Of a stretch of 64,000 bases of DNA, positions 1-8,006 are shown piece after piece. The translations under genes and the position numbers were made by a program. Location: positions 1 through 64,000 of the forward strand of contig CAZGMC010000006.1 of assembly GCA_964526565.1 (NCBI GenBank), given 5' to 3'. Each line of letters begins with the position of its first letter. Position 1 is the stretch's first letter. The stretch is from CAZGMC01 sp964526565. GTDB lineage: Bacteria; Pseudomonadota; Alphaproteobacteria; DSM-16000; Inquilinaceae. The notes beneath the pieces were generated by a model that did not search any database, was not told the origin of the DNA, and was given only the letters and a program-made list of their open reading frames with translations.

Positions 1-20
1 CCGGCGTCGCCGTGCTTGTG

Positions 21-101
21 GCGAGATGCTGGGCTTCGCAAGGGCTCAGCCCAGCTACAGGCGAGATGCTGGGCTTCGCAAGGGCTCAGCCCAGCCTACA
101 G
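21..101. repeat. Tandem 40-bp repeat, two copies, each a hairpin
   Basis: Two near-identical units (21-60 and 61-101, differing by one extra C) lie just downstream of the minus-strand tRNA-Lys. Each contains the inverted arms GCTGGGC and GCCCAGC around a short loop, so the transcript could form two successive stem-loops. This may act as a 3' processing or termination signal for the tRNA transcript, but there is no T tract, so it is not a classical intrinsic terminator. Confidence 0.75.
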
Positions 102-105
102 GGGA

Positions 106-178
<73 letters not shown>

Positions 179-258
179 CCGAACCGATGCAACATAAGGG
201 CCGCGGGCCGGCTTGGCAAGGCCGTGGAGTGAATGCGGCGGCAGCGGCGGTGGCGCGT

Positions 259-669
259 TCACTCGATGATGGCGGGGATGCCGCAGGGGCGGGCCTCGCC
301 GGCCGGGATCGGGTTCTGGATGCCGACGAAGTTTTGCAGCCGGCCGTGCTCGTCGAAGCTGGGGCGGATGCGCAGGCGGTTCCAGAACGGCGTGCCGTCC
401 TTGCGGTAGTTCAGGATGTCGATGGTGATGGGCTCCAGCCGCTCGATCGCTTCGCGGATGCGGCGGACGGCCGCGCGGTCGGTGTCCGGCCCCTGCATGA
501 ACCGGCAGTTGCGGCCCACCACCTCGTCCTCGCTGTAGCCGGTCTGGCGGCAGAACGCCTTGGTGACGAAGGTGATGGGGTTGTCCGGCCGATGCGGGTC
601 GGTGATCAGGCACGATCGTTCGTGCTCGTCGTCCCGCATGATCTCACAGGCCCGATCCAGCGACAGCAT
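259..669 (-). CDS. Short single-domain LOV (PAS) photoreceptor
   Basis: The 136-residue protein is essentially one LOV domain. The flavin-binding signature GRNCRFMQG lies at residues 52-60, with the photoactive cysteine at C55 that forms a covalent adduct with FMN under blue light. Downstream it keeps the YRKDGTPFWN segment and a VGIQ motif that supplies the conserved flavin-contacting Gln. There is no kinase, HTH or GGDEF output, so it belongs to the short-LOV class, where dimerisation through N- and C-terminal helices is the usual output. GAGGAGG a few bases upstream of the ATG at 669 supports the start. Partner and physiological role cannot be inferred from the neighbours. Confidence 0.9.
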   Translation of the reverse strand: MLSLDRACEIMRDDEHERSCLITDPHRPDNPITFVTKAFCRQTGYSEDEVVGRNCRFMQGPDTDRAAVRRIREAIERLEPITIDILNYRKDGTPFWNRLRIRPSFDEHGRLQNFVGIQNPIPAGEARPCGIPAIIE

Positions 670-703
670 GACTCATCCTCCTCGCGGCCGACCGACCCGG
701 ACT

Positions 704-787
704 ACGGGGACAGCCTGCTTGTTGCCCTGGAAACGGCAGCCCGGCAGCGCGATCAGGACGAGGAAAACAAGTAAACTGCCCCTTAAT
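704..787. repeat. Degenerate copy of palindromic REP/MITE-like element (family 1)
   Basis: Left arm GGGGACAGCCTGCTTGTTGCCC (705-726) and right arm GGAAAACAAGTAAACTGCCCC (761-781) are imperfect inverted repeats about 34 bp apart. Arms and loop both match, in opposite orientation, the well-preserved element at 48161-48255, so the two are copies of one dispersed element. It lies just upstream of the LOV gene. Confidence 0.6.
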
Positions 788-1275
788 ATCCGATGATATC
801 ATATCGCGCGCCTCGCTCTACAACAAACGGGAGCCAGCCCTTGTTCCGTCCGGTTATCGTAGCCGTTCGGTCAGGTTTCGGTGAGTACGGCACGGAAATG
901 CCACAAGATGCTCAAGAAGCAGACAGTAAAGGGTCGGCCAAACCAGCCTGCATGAAACTTTCATAAAATCCTGTCGCAGCGCAGCATGAGGCGGCAGCCG
1001 GCGATTACCGGTTTTTCCCTTATAGTGTTGCAAATTGGCCTCTTTACAAGGTGCAGATCGGTCACCAATGTCACGGTCGTCGGCGGCTGAAGTGCGCCAC
1101 TGCAACAGGGAGCCGAACGTCATAGCGTTCGCACATCACCCCCACCAGGGCGCGCCAGGCGCACCGACAGATGACGGGAAGCATGGCGCCGCAACCGTCG
1201 CCGTCCGCATCCCACCGGGCATCCCCCATCCCCTGCCCGACATTCGCTTCGACCACTTCGACAAGGAGCCTGACC
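788..1275. other. Intergenic region, no gene recognised
   Basis: About 490 bp between the LOV gene and the small gene starting at 1276. It is richer in A+T than its surroundings at 780-1050 and probably holds promoters for one or both flanking genes. No convincing reading frame, RNA or repeat was recognised. Confidence 0.4.
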
Positions 1276-1479
1276 ATGGACACCCTTGACCGTTCCTGGA
1301 GCCCGTCCTCCGACACCGTGACCGACCTGACCGGCCCGCTGCTGGTCGGCCTGCCGAGCCTGCTCAAGGTGGAGGACTGGCCGCACATCGACCGCCACCC
1401 GACCGCACCGTCGGCCGGCGACAGCATGCCGGCCGACCTGCTGACCGGTGGCCCGCTGAGCTTCTTCAGCGCCGCCTGA
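1276..1479 (+). CDS. Small orphan protein, 67 aa
   Basis: A short gene with an AAGGAG ribosome-binding site 8 nt before the ATG and a strong intrinsic terminator 40 nt after the stop, so it looks like a real monocistronic unit. The peptide begins MDTLDRSW, is rich in Pro, Leu and Asp, has no membrane segment and ends LLTGGPLSFFSAA. The GG close to the end superficially resembles a leader cleavage site of a ribosomally made peptide, but no modification enzyme is nearby, so that remains speculation. No family was recognised. Confidence 0.6.
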   Translation: MDTLDRSWSPSSDTVTDLTGPLLVGLPSLLKVEDWPHIDRHPTAPSAGDSMPADLLTGGPLSFFSAA

Positions 1480-1516
1480 GGCTGTCACCCCGCGCCGCTT
1501 CAGGTGCCTGAACGGG

Positions 1517-1550
1517 AAGAGCCGGGCCTTGCGCCCGGCTCTTTCCTTTT
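1517..1550 (+). terminator. Intrinsic terminator
   Basis: A perfect GC-rich stem, GAGCCGGGC / GCCCGGCTC, with a CTTGC loop is followed by TTTCCTTTT. It is placed to terminate transcription from the small gene at 1276-1479. Confidence 0.85.
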
Positions 1551-1638
1551 CGCGCAGACCGGCCTTTTCGCGCAGGCCGGTTCCGCCTGCGGCCCCATTC
1601 CATTCGGCCCCATTCCATTCGGCCCCATTCCATTCGGC
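1546..1638. repeat. Short tandem repeats (17 bp x2, 15 bp x3)
   Basis: CTTTTCGCGCAGACCGG and CTTTTCGCGCAGGCCGG stand in tandem, followed by three exact copies of GGCCCCATTCCATTC at 1591-1635. They lie in the space between the terminator and the convergent DUF29 gene and appear non-coding. Confidence 0.8.
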
Positions 1639-1661
1639 CCGGACCCGCCGCCCGGCCGCGG

Positions 1662-2129
1662 TCAGGCGACGCCGTGGCGGTTGCCGGGAAGCCAGGCCTC
1701 GTCCAGCACGGCGCTCAGCGTGTACGGGCAGCCTGCCGGCAGCTGGTCGGCGGCGACCCCGTCGCGCTGCAGTTCGGTGGCGGCCTCGGTGCGGGCGCGG
1801 CGGTAGTTTTCGGCCAGGGTCTGCTCGGCGTGCGCCCACAGCGTGCCGGAGCGCGAGAGCGCCGTGTTCAGGTCCCGGCGCAGCGCGGTCAAGGCCTGCC
1901 GCCAATGGGCGCGCGGCTCGCGGGCCGGCGCGTGCTCCAGCTTGAGCAGCGTCTCCAGCACCGCGGCGAGCTGGCTTTCCACCACGCCCTTGCGGCCGGC
2001 CAGGAACTCGTCGAGGGCGGCCGCCAGGCGGACCGGGTCGAGATCATAGAACCGGCCGACGCGCAGGGCCGTGATCTGGCCCTCGACCCAGGCGTCGAAA
2101 TCGACATCGTGGGCGGATTTTCGCTGCAT
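1662..2129 (-). CDS. DUF29 family protein
   Basis: The 155-residue protein has the DUF29 pattern: an N-terminal WVEGQITALRVGRF segment, a leucine-rich helical core (residues about 30-75) with LLKLEHAP, a helix pair ending in NYRRAR, and a C-terminal PYTLSAVLDEAWLP motif. The family is abundant in cyanobacteria and proteobacteria, often next to mobile or toxin-antitoxin genes, and has no established biochemical function. GGGAGG precedes the ATG. It lies where addA would normally follow addB, about 180 bp beyond the end of addB. Confidence 0.85.
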   Translation of the reverse strand: MQRKSAHDVDFDAWVEGQITALRVGRFYDLDPVRLAAALDEFLAGRKGVVESQLAAVLETLLKLEHAPAREPRAHWRQALTALRRDLNTALSRSGTLWAHAEQTLAENYRRARTEAATELQRDGVAADQLPAGCPYTLSAVLDEAWLPGNRHGVA

Positions 2130-2307
2130 GTCTGGCCTCCCGGCGGTCGCGGAGCGTTGGCACGCGTTGGCACGCGGTGGTTCAGGGCCAACACCGGCGG
2201 CGCCGCGGCGGTTCCCGGCCGGACGCCGACCGCTACCGCAGCGCCCGGTCCGCGGGGCAGGCCGTCGGGCAGGGTCACGGCCGGCTCCGGGCGCAGCGTC
2301 GGCAGGG

Positions 2308-5300
2308 TCATTCCGCCTCCCCGCCTCCGGCCGACCACTCCAGGACGCGCGCCAGATGGGCGTAGTCGCCGTCGCCGCGGGCGTGGGCAGGACGCGGCTG
2401 CGACAGGTAGGGCGTCGCCGCGTCGTCGAAGCGGGCGATCAGGCCGAGCAGGCCGTCCCAGGCCTGCTCGATGCGGTCGTGCATCTCGTTCGGCTTGACC
2501 GCGCGGACCTCGCCGGCCGGATCGCCGCCGGACAGCTTCCAGTGGGCCAGCTCGCCAATCTCCAGCGCCTCGACCTCCTCGAACCCGCCCATCGAGGCGA
2601 TCGCTGCCTCCAGCGGCAGTTGCGGGGCGAAACCGGCGGCGATCATGCGGTCGGTCGGCACCGTGCCGGTCTTGTAGTCGATGATGGCCAGTCGGCCGTC
2701 GGCCAGCCGGTCGATGCGATCGGCGCGGGCCTTCAGCACCACGTCGCCGGCCGGGCCGGGCAAGGTCCAGCGGCCGGGGCGCTCCACCGCCAGCGGCACC
2801 GCCGTCGCCGTGCGGCGGGTGCGCTCGTGGTCGACGAACCAGGCGGCAATGCGCTCGAAGCGCGGCCACCAGAACGCGGCGACGCCGGGCCAGGCCAGCC
2901 ACGGTGCGAACGCCGCCCGGCCGCAGTTGCGCAGCCGCTCCAGCCCGTCATCGGCCAGCCCGTCTGCGGACGCTTCAAGGCAGTCGACGATGAAGCGGTG
3001 CAGGGCGGCATGGACGATCTGGCCGCGCTCGGCGGCGCCGGGGTCGGCCTCCAGCGGTTCCAGCGGGATGAGCCGCAGTATGCGGCGGGCATAGATGGCG
3101 TAGGGATCGGCCATCCAGGTGCCGACCTCGGTGACCGACAGCTCGCGCGGGCGGGCGGCGACCGGCGGGCACGGTGCCGGCGGCGGCACCGGCCGCACCG
3201 CCGCCGGCGCGTCGAGCTGGCGCAGCCAGCCGGCATAGGCGTCGCCGCGGACCAGGGCGCCGTCCAGGCCGGCGCCCTTCAGCACGGCGTCGAGCCGCTG
3301 CAGCCAGCGCGACGGCACCGCCGGCGCCCCCTCGGCCCGCCGCGCCCGCGTCAGCAGCACCCGCGGCGCCGCCAGCAGCTGGGCGAAATCGTGCGCCGCC
3401 AGGCCGACCCGCCGCTCCGGCGTGGGCAGGCCGAAGCGCCGCTGCATGGGCCGCGACAGCCACGGGTCGACGGTCGGGTCGGGCGGCCAGACGCCCTCGT
3501 TGAGGCCGCCGAGCACGACCACGTCGGCCTGTTGCAGCCGCGCCTCCAGCGGCCCCCAGACGAACAGGCGCGGGTGCCCGCCATGGCGCGGTCTGACCAT
3601 GCGTCCGGCCATCAGCGCCGCCAGCACCGACGGATAGTCGCGCCCGGCCAGCGGCGGCATGCCGGCGGCAGAGGCGTGGAGCTCGTTGAGGAAGGCGGCG
3701 GCGGCCTCGCCGTCCTCGCGGCGCCACAGCCGGACCGGACCGGGCTCGCGGTCGCTGGCGGCCAGGGCCTCGCAGAAGCCGGCATGGGCCTCGACCAGCG
3801 CTGCCAGCGGCTGTTCCGGTGCCGCCATGGAGGCGAAAAAATCATCGGCCAGGCGCGCCAGGCGACCGATCCAGGCGAGCAGGGCGCGGCGCTCGCCCGG
3901 CCCGTCGAAACGGTCGTCCCTGGCCCGCGCCAGCGCCGTGCGCAGTCCGGTGAAGCCCGGCGCCGGGCGCGGCCCGCGCAGCACGGCCCGCTCCAGCGCG
4001 CGGGCGCGGGCGCGGAACGCCGCCGTCGCCTGGCCGCCCGAGGCCAGCGGGTGCTTGAGCAGGGACAGCAGGTCGAGCGGCGCCGCGTCGCTCAGGGCGC
4101 AGGCGGCGGCGAGGCGCAGGAAGCTGCCGACCGGCGTCTCGGCCAGCGGCCGGCCGGCGCTGTCGTCGACCTGCAGCCCCCAGCGGCCCAGCGCGGCGGC
4201 GACGCGGCGGGCCAGGCCGCGGTCGGGCGTGACCAGGGCGACCGTGGCGGCGGGCTCCTCCAGCGCCTGGCGCATGCGCAGCGCAATGACCCCGGCCTCC
4301 TCGTGCGCCGTGGCGCAGTCGACGCGGGCCAGGCCGTCGAGGGCGCCGGCGTCCAGGCCCTGCGGCCGGCGCCACGCCTCGGTGGTCGCCGCCGGGCGCA
4401 TGACCTCGGCGACCAGCCGGCGACGGTCGGGGAGTGGGCCATCGGCTGGCGGCAGCGGCCAGTCGGCGACGACGTCGCGGCCGATGCCGAGGGTGTCGAG
4501 CAGGCGGGCCAGGGTGTACTGCGGGTGGGTCTCGTCGAGCGCCGCCCAGCTCTCGTCGTCGAGGACGCGGTCGAGGCCGGGCAGCACCACCTCGCCCAGG
4601 GGCAGGCGGGCCACCGCGGCGAGCAGGTCGGCGGTGGCCGGGTTGGTGCCGGTGATGCCGGCGGCGACGACGGGGTGCGGCGGCGGCCGCGCCCGCCACG
4701 CCGCGGCCTGCGCCGTCAGCAGCCGGTCGCGCCGGTCGGCCGGGTCGAGGGCGCCCGCCTCGGCCAGCACCGCCGGCCAGTGCTCGCTGACGATGCGCAG
4801 GAAGTCGACAGTCAGTTGCCAGTGCTCGGCCAGGTCGGCCGGCACCAGCTCGGCCAGCCGGTCAAAGCCGAGGCGTTCGGTGCGCACCTGGTCGAGCAGG
4901 CGGGCCAGGTCGGCGGCCAGCCAGGCGGCCTGGGCCGGTGTCACCTCCAGGTCGCGGCGGGCCAGGATCAGGCGGGCAAGCAGCAACTGGCGGCGCACCG
5001 CCGGGACCTCCGGCGGCAGGTCGGCGGCGCCGTCGAGGCCCGCCTGGCTTGCCTCCGCCGCGCCCGGCACCTCCTGGCCCGGCACCTCCGGATCGGCGTC
5101 GCCGACCGGCCGGATCGCCGGCAACAGCAGCGGCCGGCCCTGGGACCGGCGCAGGAAAGCGTCGCGCAGCGAACGGCAGGCGCGCCGCGTCGGCAGCAGC
5201 ACGAGGACCCGGCTCAGCGCCAGCGGCTCGGCGTGGCGGCGCAGCAGTTCAACGGCCAGCGCGTCCAGGAACGGCACGCCGGCGGGAATGGTCAGGATCC

Positions 5301-5340
5301 GCGCCGCGGCGGCCGGCGGCATGTCCCTGGCCGGGCTCAT
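2308..5340 (-). CDS. addB: Double-strand break repair protein AddB
   Basis: AddB subunit (1010 aa, normal length) of the AddAB helicase-nuclease, which resects double-strand ends to make substrate for RecA. The N-terminal half has the inactive helicase-like fold (RILTIPAG, LVLLPTRRACRSLRDAF). The C-terminal PD-(D/E)XK nuclease domain shows VTEVGTWMADPYAIYA, a GQIVHAALHRF helix and the catalytic AIIDYKTG lysine. The start is taken at MSPARD because its ATGA overlaps the stop of the upstream murU-like gene, indicating translational coupling. The motor subunit AddA, normally the next gene, is absent: the stop overlaps another ATG (2311), but that frame does not resemble AddA. Confidence 0.95.
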   Translation of the reverse strand: MSPARDMPPAAAARILTIPAGVPFLDALAVELLRRHAEPLALSRVLVLLPTRRACRSLRDAFLRRSQGRPLLLPAIRPVGDADPEVPGQEVPGAAEASQAGLDGAADLPPEVPAVRRQLLLARLILARRDLEVTPAQAAWLAADLARLLDQVRTERLGFDRLAELVPADLAEHWQLTVDFLRIVSEHWPAVLAEAGALDPADRRDRLLTAQAAAWRARPPPHPVVAAGITGTNPATADLLAAVARLPLGEVVLPGLDRVLDDESWAALDETHPQYTLARLLDTLGIGRDVVADWPLPPADGPLPDRRRLVAEVMRPAATTEAWRRPQGLDAGALDGLARVDCATAHEEAGVIALRMRQALEEPAATVALVTPDRGLARRVAAALGRWGLQVDDSAGRPLAETPVGSFLRLAAACALSDAAPLDLLSLLKHPLASGGQATAAFRARARALERAVLRGPRPAPGFTGLRTALARARDDRFDGPGERRALLAWIGRLARLADDFFASMAAPEQPLAALVEAHAGFCEALAASDREPGPVRLWRREDGEAAAAFLNELHASAAGMPPLAGRDYPSVLAALMAGRMVRPRHGGHPRLFVWGPLEARLQQADVVVLGGLNEGVWPPDPTVDPWLSRPMQRRFGLPTPERRVGLAAHDFAQLLAAPRVLLTRARRAEGAPAVPSRWLQRLDAVLKGAGLDGALVRGDAYAGWLRQLDAPAAVRPVPPPAPCPPVAARPRELSVTEVGTWMADPYAIYARRILRLIPLEPLEADPGAAERGQIVHAALHRFIVDCLEASADGLADDGLERLRNCGRAAFAPWLAWPGVAAFWWPRFERIAAWFVDHERTRRTATAVPLAVERPGRWTLPGPAGDVVLKARADRIDRLADGRLAIIDYKTGTVPTDRMIAAGFAPQLPLEAAIASMGGFEEVEALEIGELAHWKLSGGDPAGEVRAVKPNEMHDRIEQAWDGLLGLIARFDDAATPYLSQPRPAHARGDGDYAHLARVLEWSAGGGEAE

Positions 5341-6083
5341 ATCGACAGCCAGCGCACGTGCTGCGGCGAGACCTGGTCGCGCGCCTCGTCCAGCGCCGCC
5401 GGCGTGCCGATGTGGAACATCAGCCCGTCGTGGACCACGCCCCACAGCCGGCCCGCCGCCATGGCGCGCTCCCACAGCGGCAACAGCGGGAACGGCGGGT
5501 CGGGCAGGTCGACGAACAGGCGCGGGTGCAGCACCTGGACGCCGACATAGTGGAACGGCGCGGCCTTGCCCTCCTCGGGATAGCTGATACGGCCGTGGGC
5601 ATCCAGGCAGAAGTCGCCGGGCGCTTCGATCCCCACCGTCTTGGCCGAAGGCATGACCAGCAGCAGCGCGTCCATGGCCGCGTCGTCCCAGGCCTCGGCC
5701 AGGCGGCGCAGCGCCGGCACCGGGCCGTCCAGCCACAGCGCATCGGTGTTGGCGACGTAGAACGGGCCGGACCCGAGCCAGGGCAGGGCCCGGGCGATGC
5801 CGCCGCCGATGCCGAGCAGCTCGGGCTCGTGGGAGATGCGCACCGGCGGCGCCGGCCGCGTGCCCAGGTGGTGGGCGACCAGGTCGGCCAGGTGGTGGGT
5901 GTTGACGACGACCTGCATGACACCGGCCTCCGTCATGCGGTCGAGGACGTGGTCGATCAACGTCTTGCCGGCGATCTCGGTGAGCGCCTTGGGCAGCGCC
6001 TCGGTGACCGGGCGCAGCCGGTGGCCGATGCCCGCGGCCAGCACCATCGCGTGAGTGATCCGTGTTGCCGCACCGTCCGCCAA
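5337..6083 (-). CDS. murU: Nucleotidyltransferase, MurU-like (N-acetylmuramate-1-phosphate uridylyltransferase)
   Basis: A sugar-phosphate nucleotidyltransferase of about 248 aa. The N-terminal nucleotide-binding loop reads VLAAGIGHRLRP followed by ALPKAL, and the metal-binding segment is YVANTDALW. In alphaproteobacteria the gene between tsaE and addB encodes MurU of the cell-wall recycling route that converts MurNAc-1-P to UDP-MurNAc. The longest frame starts at a TTG (6083); an ATG at 6047 would begin directly at MVLAAG, so the start is uncertain. Its usual partner, the MurNAc/GlcNAc kinase AmgK, is missing: only 36 bp separate it from tsaE. Confidence 0.85.
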   Translation of the reverse strand: MADGAATRITHAMVLAAGIGHRLRPVTEALPKALTEIAGKTLIDHVLDRMTEAGVMQVVVNTHHLADLVAHHLGTRPAPPVRISHEPELLGIGGGIARALPWLGSGPFYVANTDALWLDGPVPALRRLAEAWDDAAMDALLLVMPSAKTVGIEAPGDFCLDAHGRISYPEEGKAAPFHYVGVQVLHPRLFVDLPDPPFPLLPLWERAMAAGRLWGVVHDGLMFHIGTPAALDEARDQVSPQHVRWLSI

Positions 6084-6119
6084 GGCCGCCTCCGCACGTT
6101 CCGGGTCCCGAGGGTCAGG

Positions 6120-6605
6120 TCAGGCCACGCCGCCGAGCCGGCCGGCCCAGCCGCCGTGGCCGGTCAACCTAGCAGATCGCGCGGCCGGCGCAGCGCCGAA
6201 ATCGAGCGCCACGTCGAGCCGCTCGCCCGGCAGCAGGGTGCCCAGCCGGTCCGGCCATTCGACCATGGCGATGCCGCCGGCGCGGGCCTCGTCCCAGCCG
6301 AGCTCGACCACCTCGTCGGGCGACTCGATGCGGTACAGGTCGAAGTGCCACAGGGTGCCAACGGGCAGGTCGTAGGTCTGCAGCAGGGTGAAGGTCGGGC
6401 TCGGCACCTCGGCGGCGGGCCCGAGCTGCGCGCGCACCAGGGCCCGGACCAGCGCCGTCTTGCCGCTGCCCAGCCCGCCCCACAGGGCGACCACGTCGCC
6501 GGGTTGCAGGCCCGCCCCCAGACGCACCGCCAGCGCCGCGGTGGCCGCCTCGTCGGGCAGGTCGAGCGTGATGGAGCGGGACGGCAGGGATGGGTCGGTG
6601 GTCAT
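6120..6605 (-). CDS. tsaE: tRNA t6A biosynthesis ATPase TsaE
   Basis: A 161-residue TsaE (YjeE family) with Walker A GGLGSGKT near residue 45, the conserved PSPTF segment and the HFDLYRI stretch. With TsaB and TsaD it is needed for threonylcarbamoylation of A37 in ANN-decoding tRNAs. The start is set at MTTDPS (6605); the upstream in-frame extension is low-complexity. It is the first gene of the tsaE-murU-addB operon. Confidence 0.93.
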   Translation of the reverse strand: MTTDPSLPSRSITLDLPDEAATAALAVRLGAGLQPGDVVALWGGLGSGKTALVRALVRAQLGPAAEVPSPTFTLLQTYDLPVGTLWHFDLYRIESPDEVVELGWDEARAGGIAMVEWPDRLGTLLPGERLDVALDFGAAPAARSARLTGHGGWAGRLGGVA

Positions 6606-6675
6606 CGCGGGCCGGCATTTTGCCCAGGGGCGCGGGCGGTGCAAGGGGGACGGCGGTGCCGATAGCGCCCGCCGG

Positions 6676-6737
6676 GCCGGTCCCGGGCCGGTCCCGGGCC
6701 GGTCCCGAGCCGGTCCCGGGCCGGTCCCGAGCCGGTC
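6676..6737. repeat. 11-bp tandem repeat, about 5.6 copies
   Basis: GCCGGTCCCGG/A repeated head to tail between the start of tsaE and the end of the Rpn-family gene. It is non-coding and part of the window-wide set of short tandem repeats. Confidence 0.9.
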
Positions 6738-6779
6738 AATGTGTCGGATACGGAATGAACGGCCGGAACACCCGGCGGG

Positions 6780-7805
6780 TCAGTTGTGCGGCGGATGCTC
6801 GAACACGGCTTCGGGGGTCGGGGCCTCGAGAGCGCGATCGATCCACACATCCAAGGTTGCCGGATCGGCCGCCAGCACGGCGGCCCGCACGGGCTCGGAA
6901 GGCTCGCCGAAGCGCCGGGTCAGGATCCGCATCAGGGCGGCTGCCTTGCCCGCCGCCACTCCTTTGGTCAAGCCGCGCTCCTCGCCAAGCCTGAGGCCGC
7001 GCTCCTCGCCAAGCCTGAGGCCGCGCTCCTCGCCAATCTTGATGCCCCGCAGTTCCCATTGCTCCGCCAGGGTCGACATGATCTGCTCCTCCTGTCCCGG
7101 CAGGGCCCGCCGGACTGCCGCCCGCACCGCCTCCTCGTTGAGGAAACGCCGGGTCGCTGCCACGTACGTCAGCATCTCAATCGCGAAGTCGAATGCCTGC
7201 GCCACCAGCATCCGGACCAGCTGCTCGGGCAGGTCGTCCCGAAAGATATACTTGAGCGCCATCAGCCCGGCCTGCAATCGGGCATCGGCCGACAGTGCGG
7301 CGTCGTCGATCCGACCCAGGTCGGTCAGCAGGTAGTTGAACGCCGGCACATGCGGCTGCAATGCCGCCGGCGCCCGGACCAGGGCCGGAAATGCCGTGGA
7401 CACCGTCCAGGTCTTGACGCCGTGGTAGACCACCATCGGGATGATCGCCGGCAGCCGCAGCGGCTCGCCGGTATGCGGCCGCTCGCGCAGCCATGTCTGC
7501 CAGATGCGCACCATGTAGCCCAGCAGCTGGAAGGCCACCAGGGGATCCGGATCGCTCTTGTGCTCGACCAGGGCGTACAGGAAGGCCTCGTCGCCCTCGA
7601 CCGTGCGCATCCGGAACAGCAGGTCGGACCGGGACGGGCGATAGTCTTCATCGACGAACGAGCCCGGCACCGGCTCGGGCGGGTCGGCGGCCAGCACCGC
7701 GGCGACCTCCGGCGGCAGCCGCTCGCGCAGGAAGGTGGCGGCGGCCTGGGGCGTGCCGAGCAGGCGTTTGAAGAACGCGTCGTGAGGCGAGCTGATTTTG
7801 GGCAT
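6780..7805 (-). CDS. Rpn family recombination-promoting nuclease / putative transposase
   Basis: 341 residues starting MPKISSPHDAFFKRLLG, the typical N-terminus of the Rpn/YhgA-like family (PD-(D/E)XK fold). Nuclease residues are visible as the Asp in RSDLLFRM and the ExK-type pair in YALVEHKSD (residues about 58-90), followed by the QLLGYMVRIWQ helix and IIPMVVYHG. Family members nick DNA and promote RecA-independent recombination; several are phase-variable or mobile. Near the C-terminus an in-frame 24-bp repeat encodes three copies of GEERGLRL. The gene appears to be a single-gene unit. Confidence 0.88.
   Translation of the reverse strand: MPKISSPHDAFFKRLLGTPQAAATFLRERLPPEVAAVLAADPPEPVPGSFVDEDYRPSRSDLLFRMRTVEGDEAFLYALVEHKSDPDPLVAFQLLGYMVRIWQTWLRERPHTGEPLRLPAIIPMVVYHGVKTWTVSTAFPALVRAPAALQPHVPAFNYLLTDLGRIDDAALSADARLQAGLMALKYIFRDDLPEQLVRMLVAQAFDFAIEMLTYVAATRRFLNEEAVRAAVRRALPGQEEQIMSTLAEQWELRGIKIGEERGLRLGEERGLRLGEERGLTKGVAAGKAAALMRILTRRFGEPSEPVRAAVLAADPATLDVWIDRALEAPTPEAVFEHPPHN
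6972..7043. repeat. 24-bp in-frame tandem repeat, three copies
   Basis: GCCGCGCTCCTCGCCAAGCC plus GAG-type ends, repeated at 6972, 6996 and 7020 (the last copy diverged). It encodes the GEERGLRL octapeptide repeats of the Rpn-family protein. Units are divisible by three, so copy-number change alters length without frameshift. Confidence 0.85.
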
Positions 7806-8006
7806 ATGCGCCTTATTCGAGATGCCCCGAGTCCCGTCAAGTCGTTTCGGGACACTGGAATTCGAGGGAAACGGCCACCGCGGCCGGAAAACGGGTGAAA
7901 AATTATGTCAGAATCATTAAGTCCGGCGGTGTCGACCGGCGATCGTGGCGACATGCACCAGCCGGCAACGGCGACGATCCCTTGACCGGCTTGAAGTGAG
8001 GGCGCC

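Noticed and set aside
1591..1635. 15-bp repeats as a repetitive protein (EWNGA pentapeptides on the minus strand)
   Set aside because: The frame overlaps DUF29 out of frame and has no start signals; the repeats are intergenic.
2071..5587. Very long open frames on the plus strand opposite addB
   Set aside because: Arg/Gly/Ala/Pro-rich translations with no domain; they are the usual antisense shadows of a high-GC gene. The minus-strand AddB has clear domains.
7806..8006. Pho box upstream of phoU
   Set aside because: ATGTCAGAATCATTAAG only weakly resembles the direct-repeat consensus.
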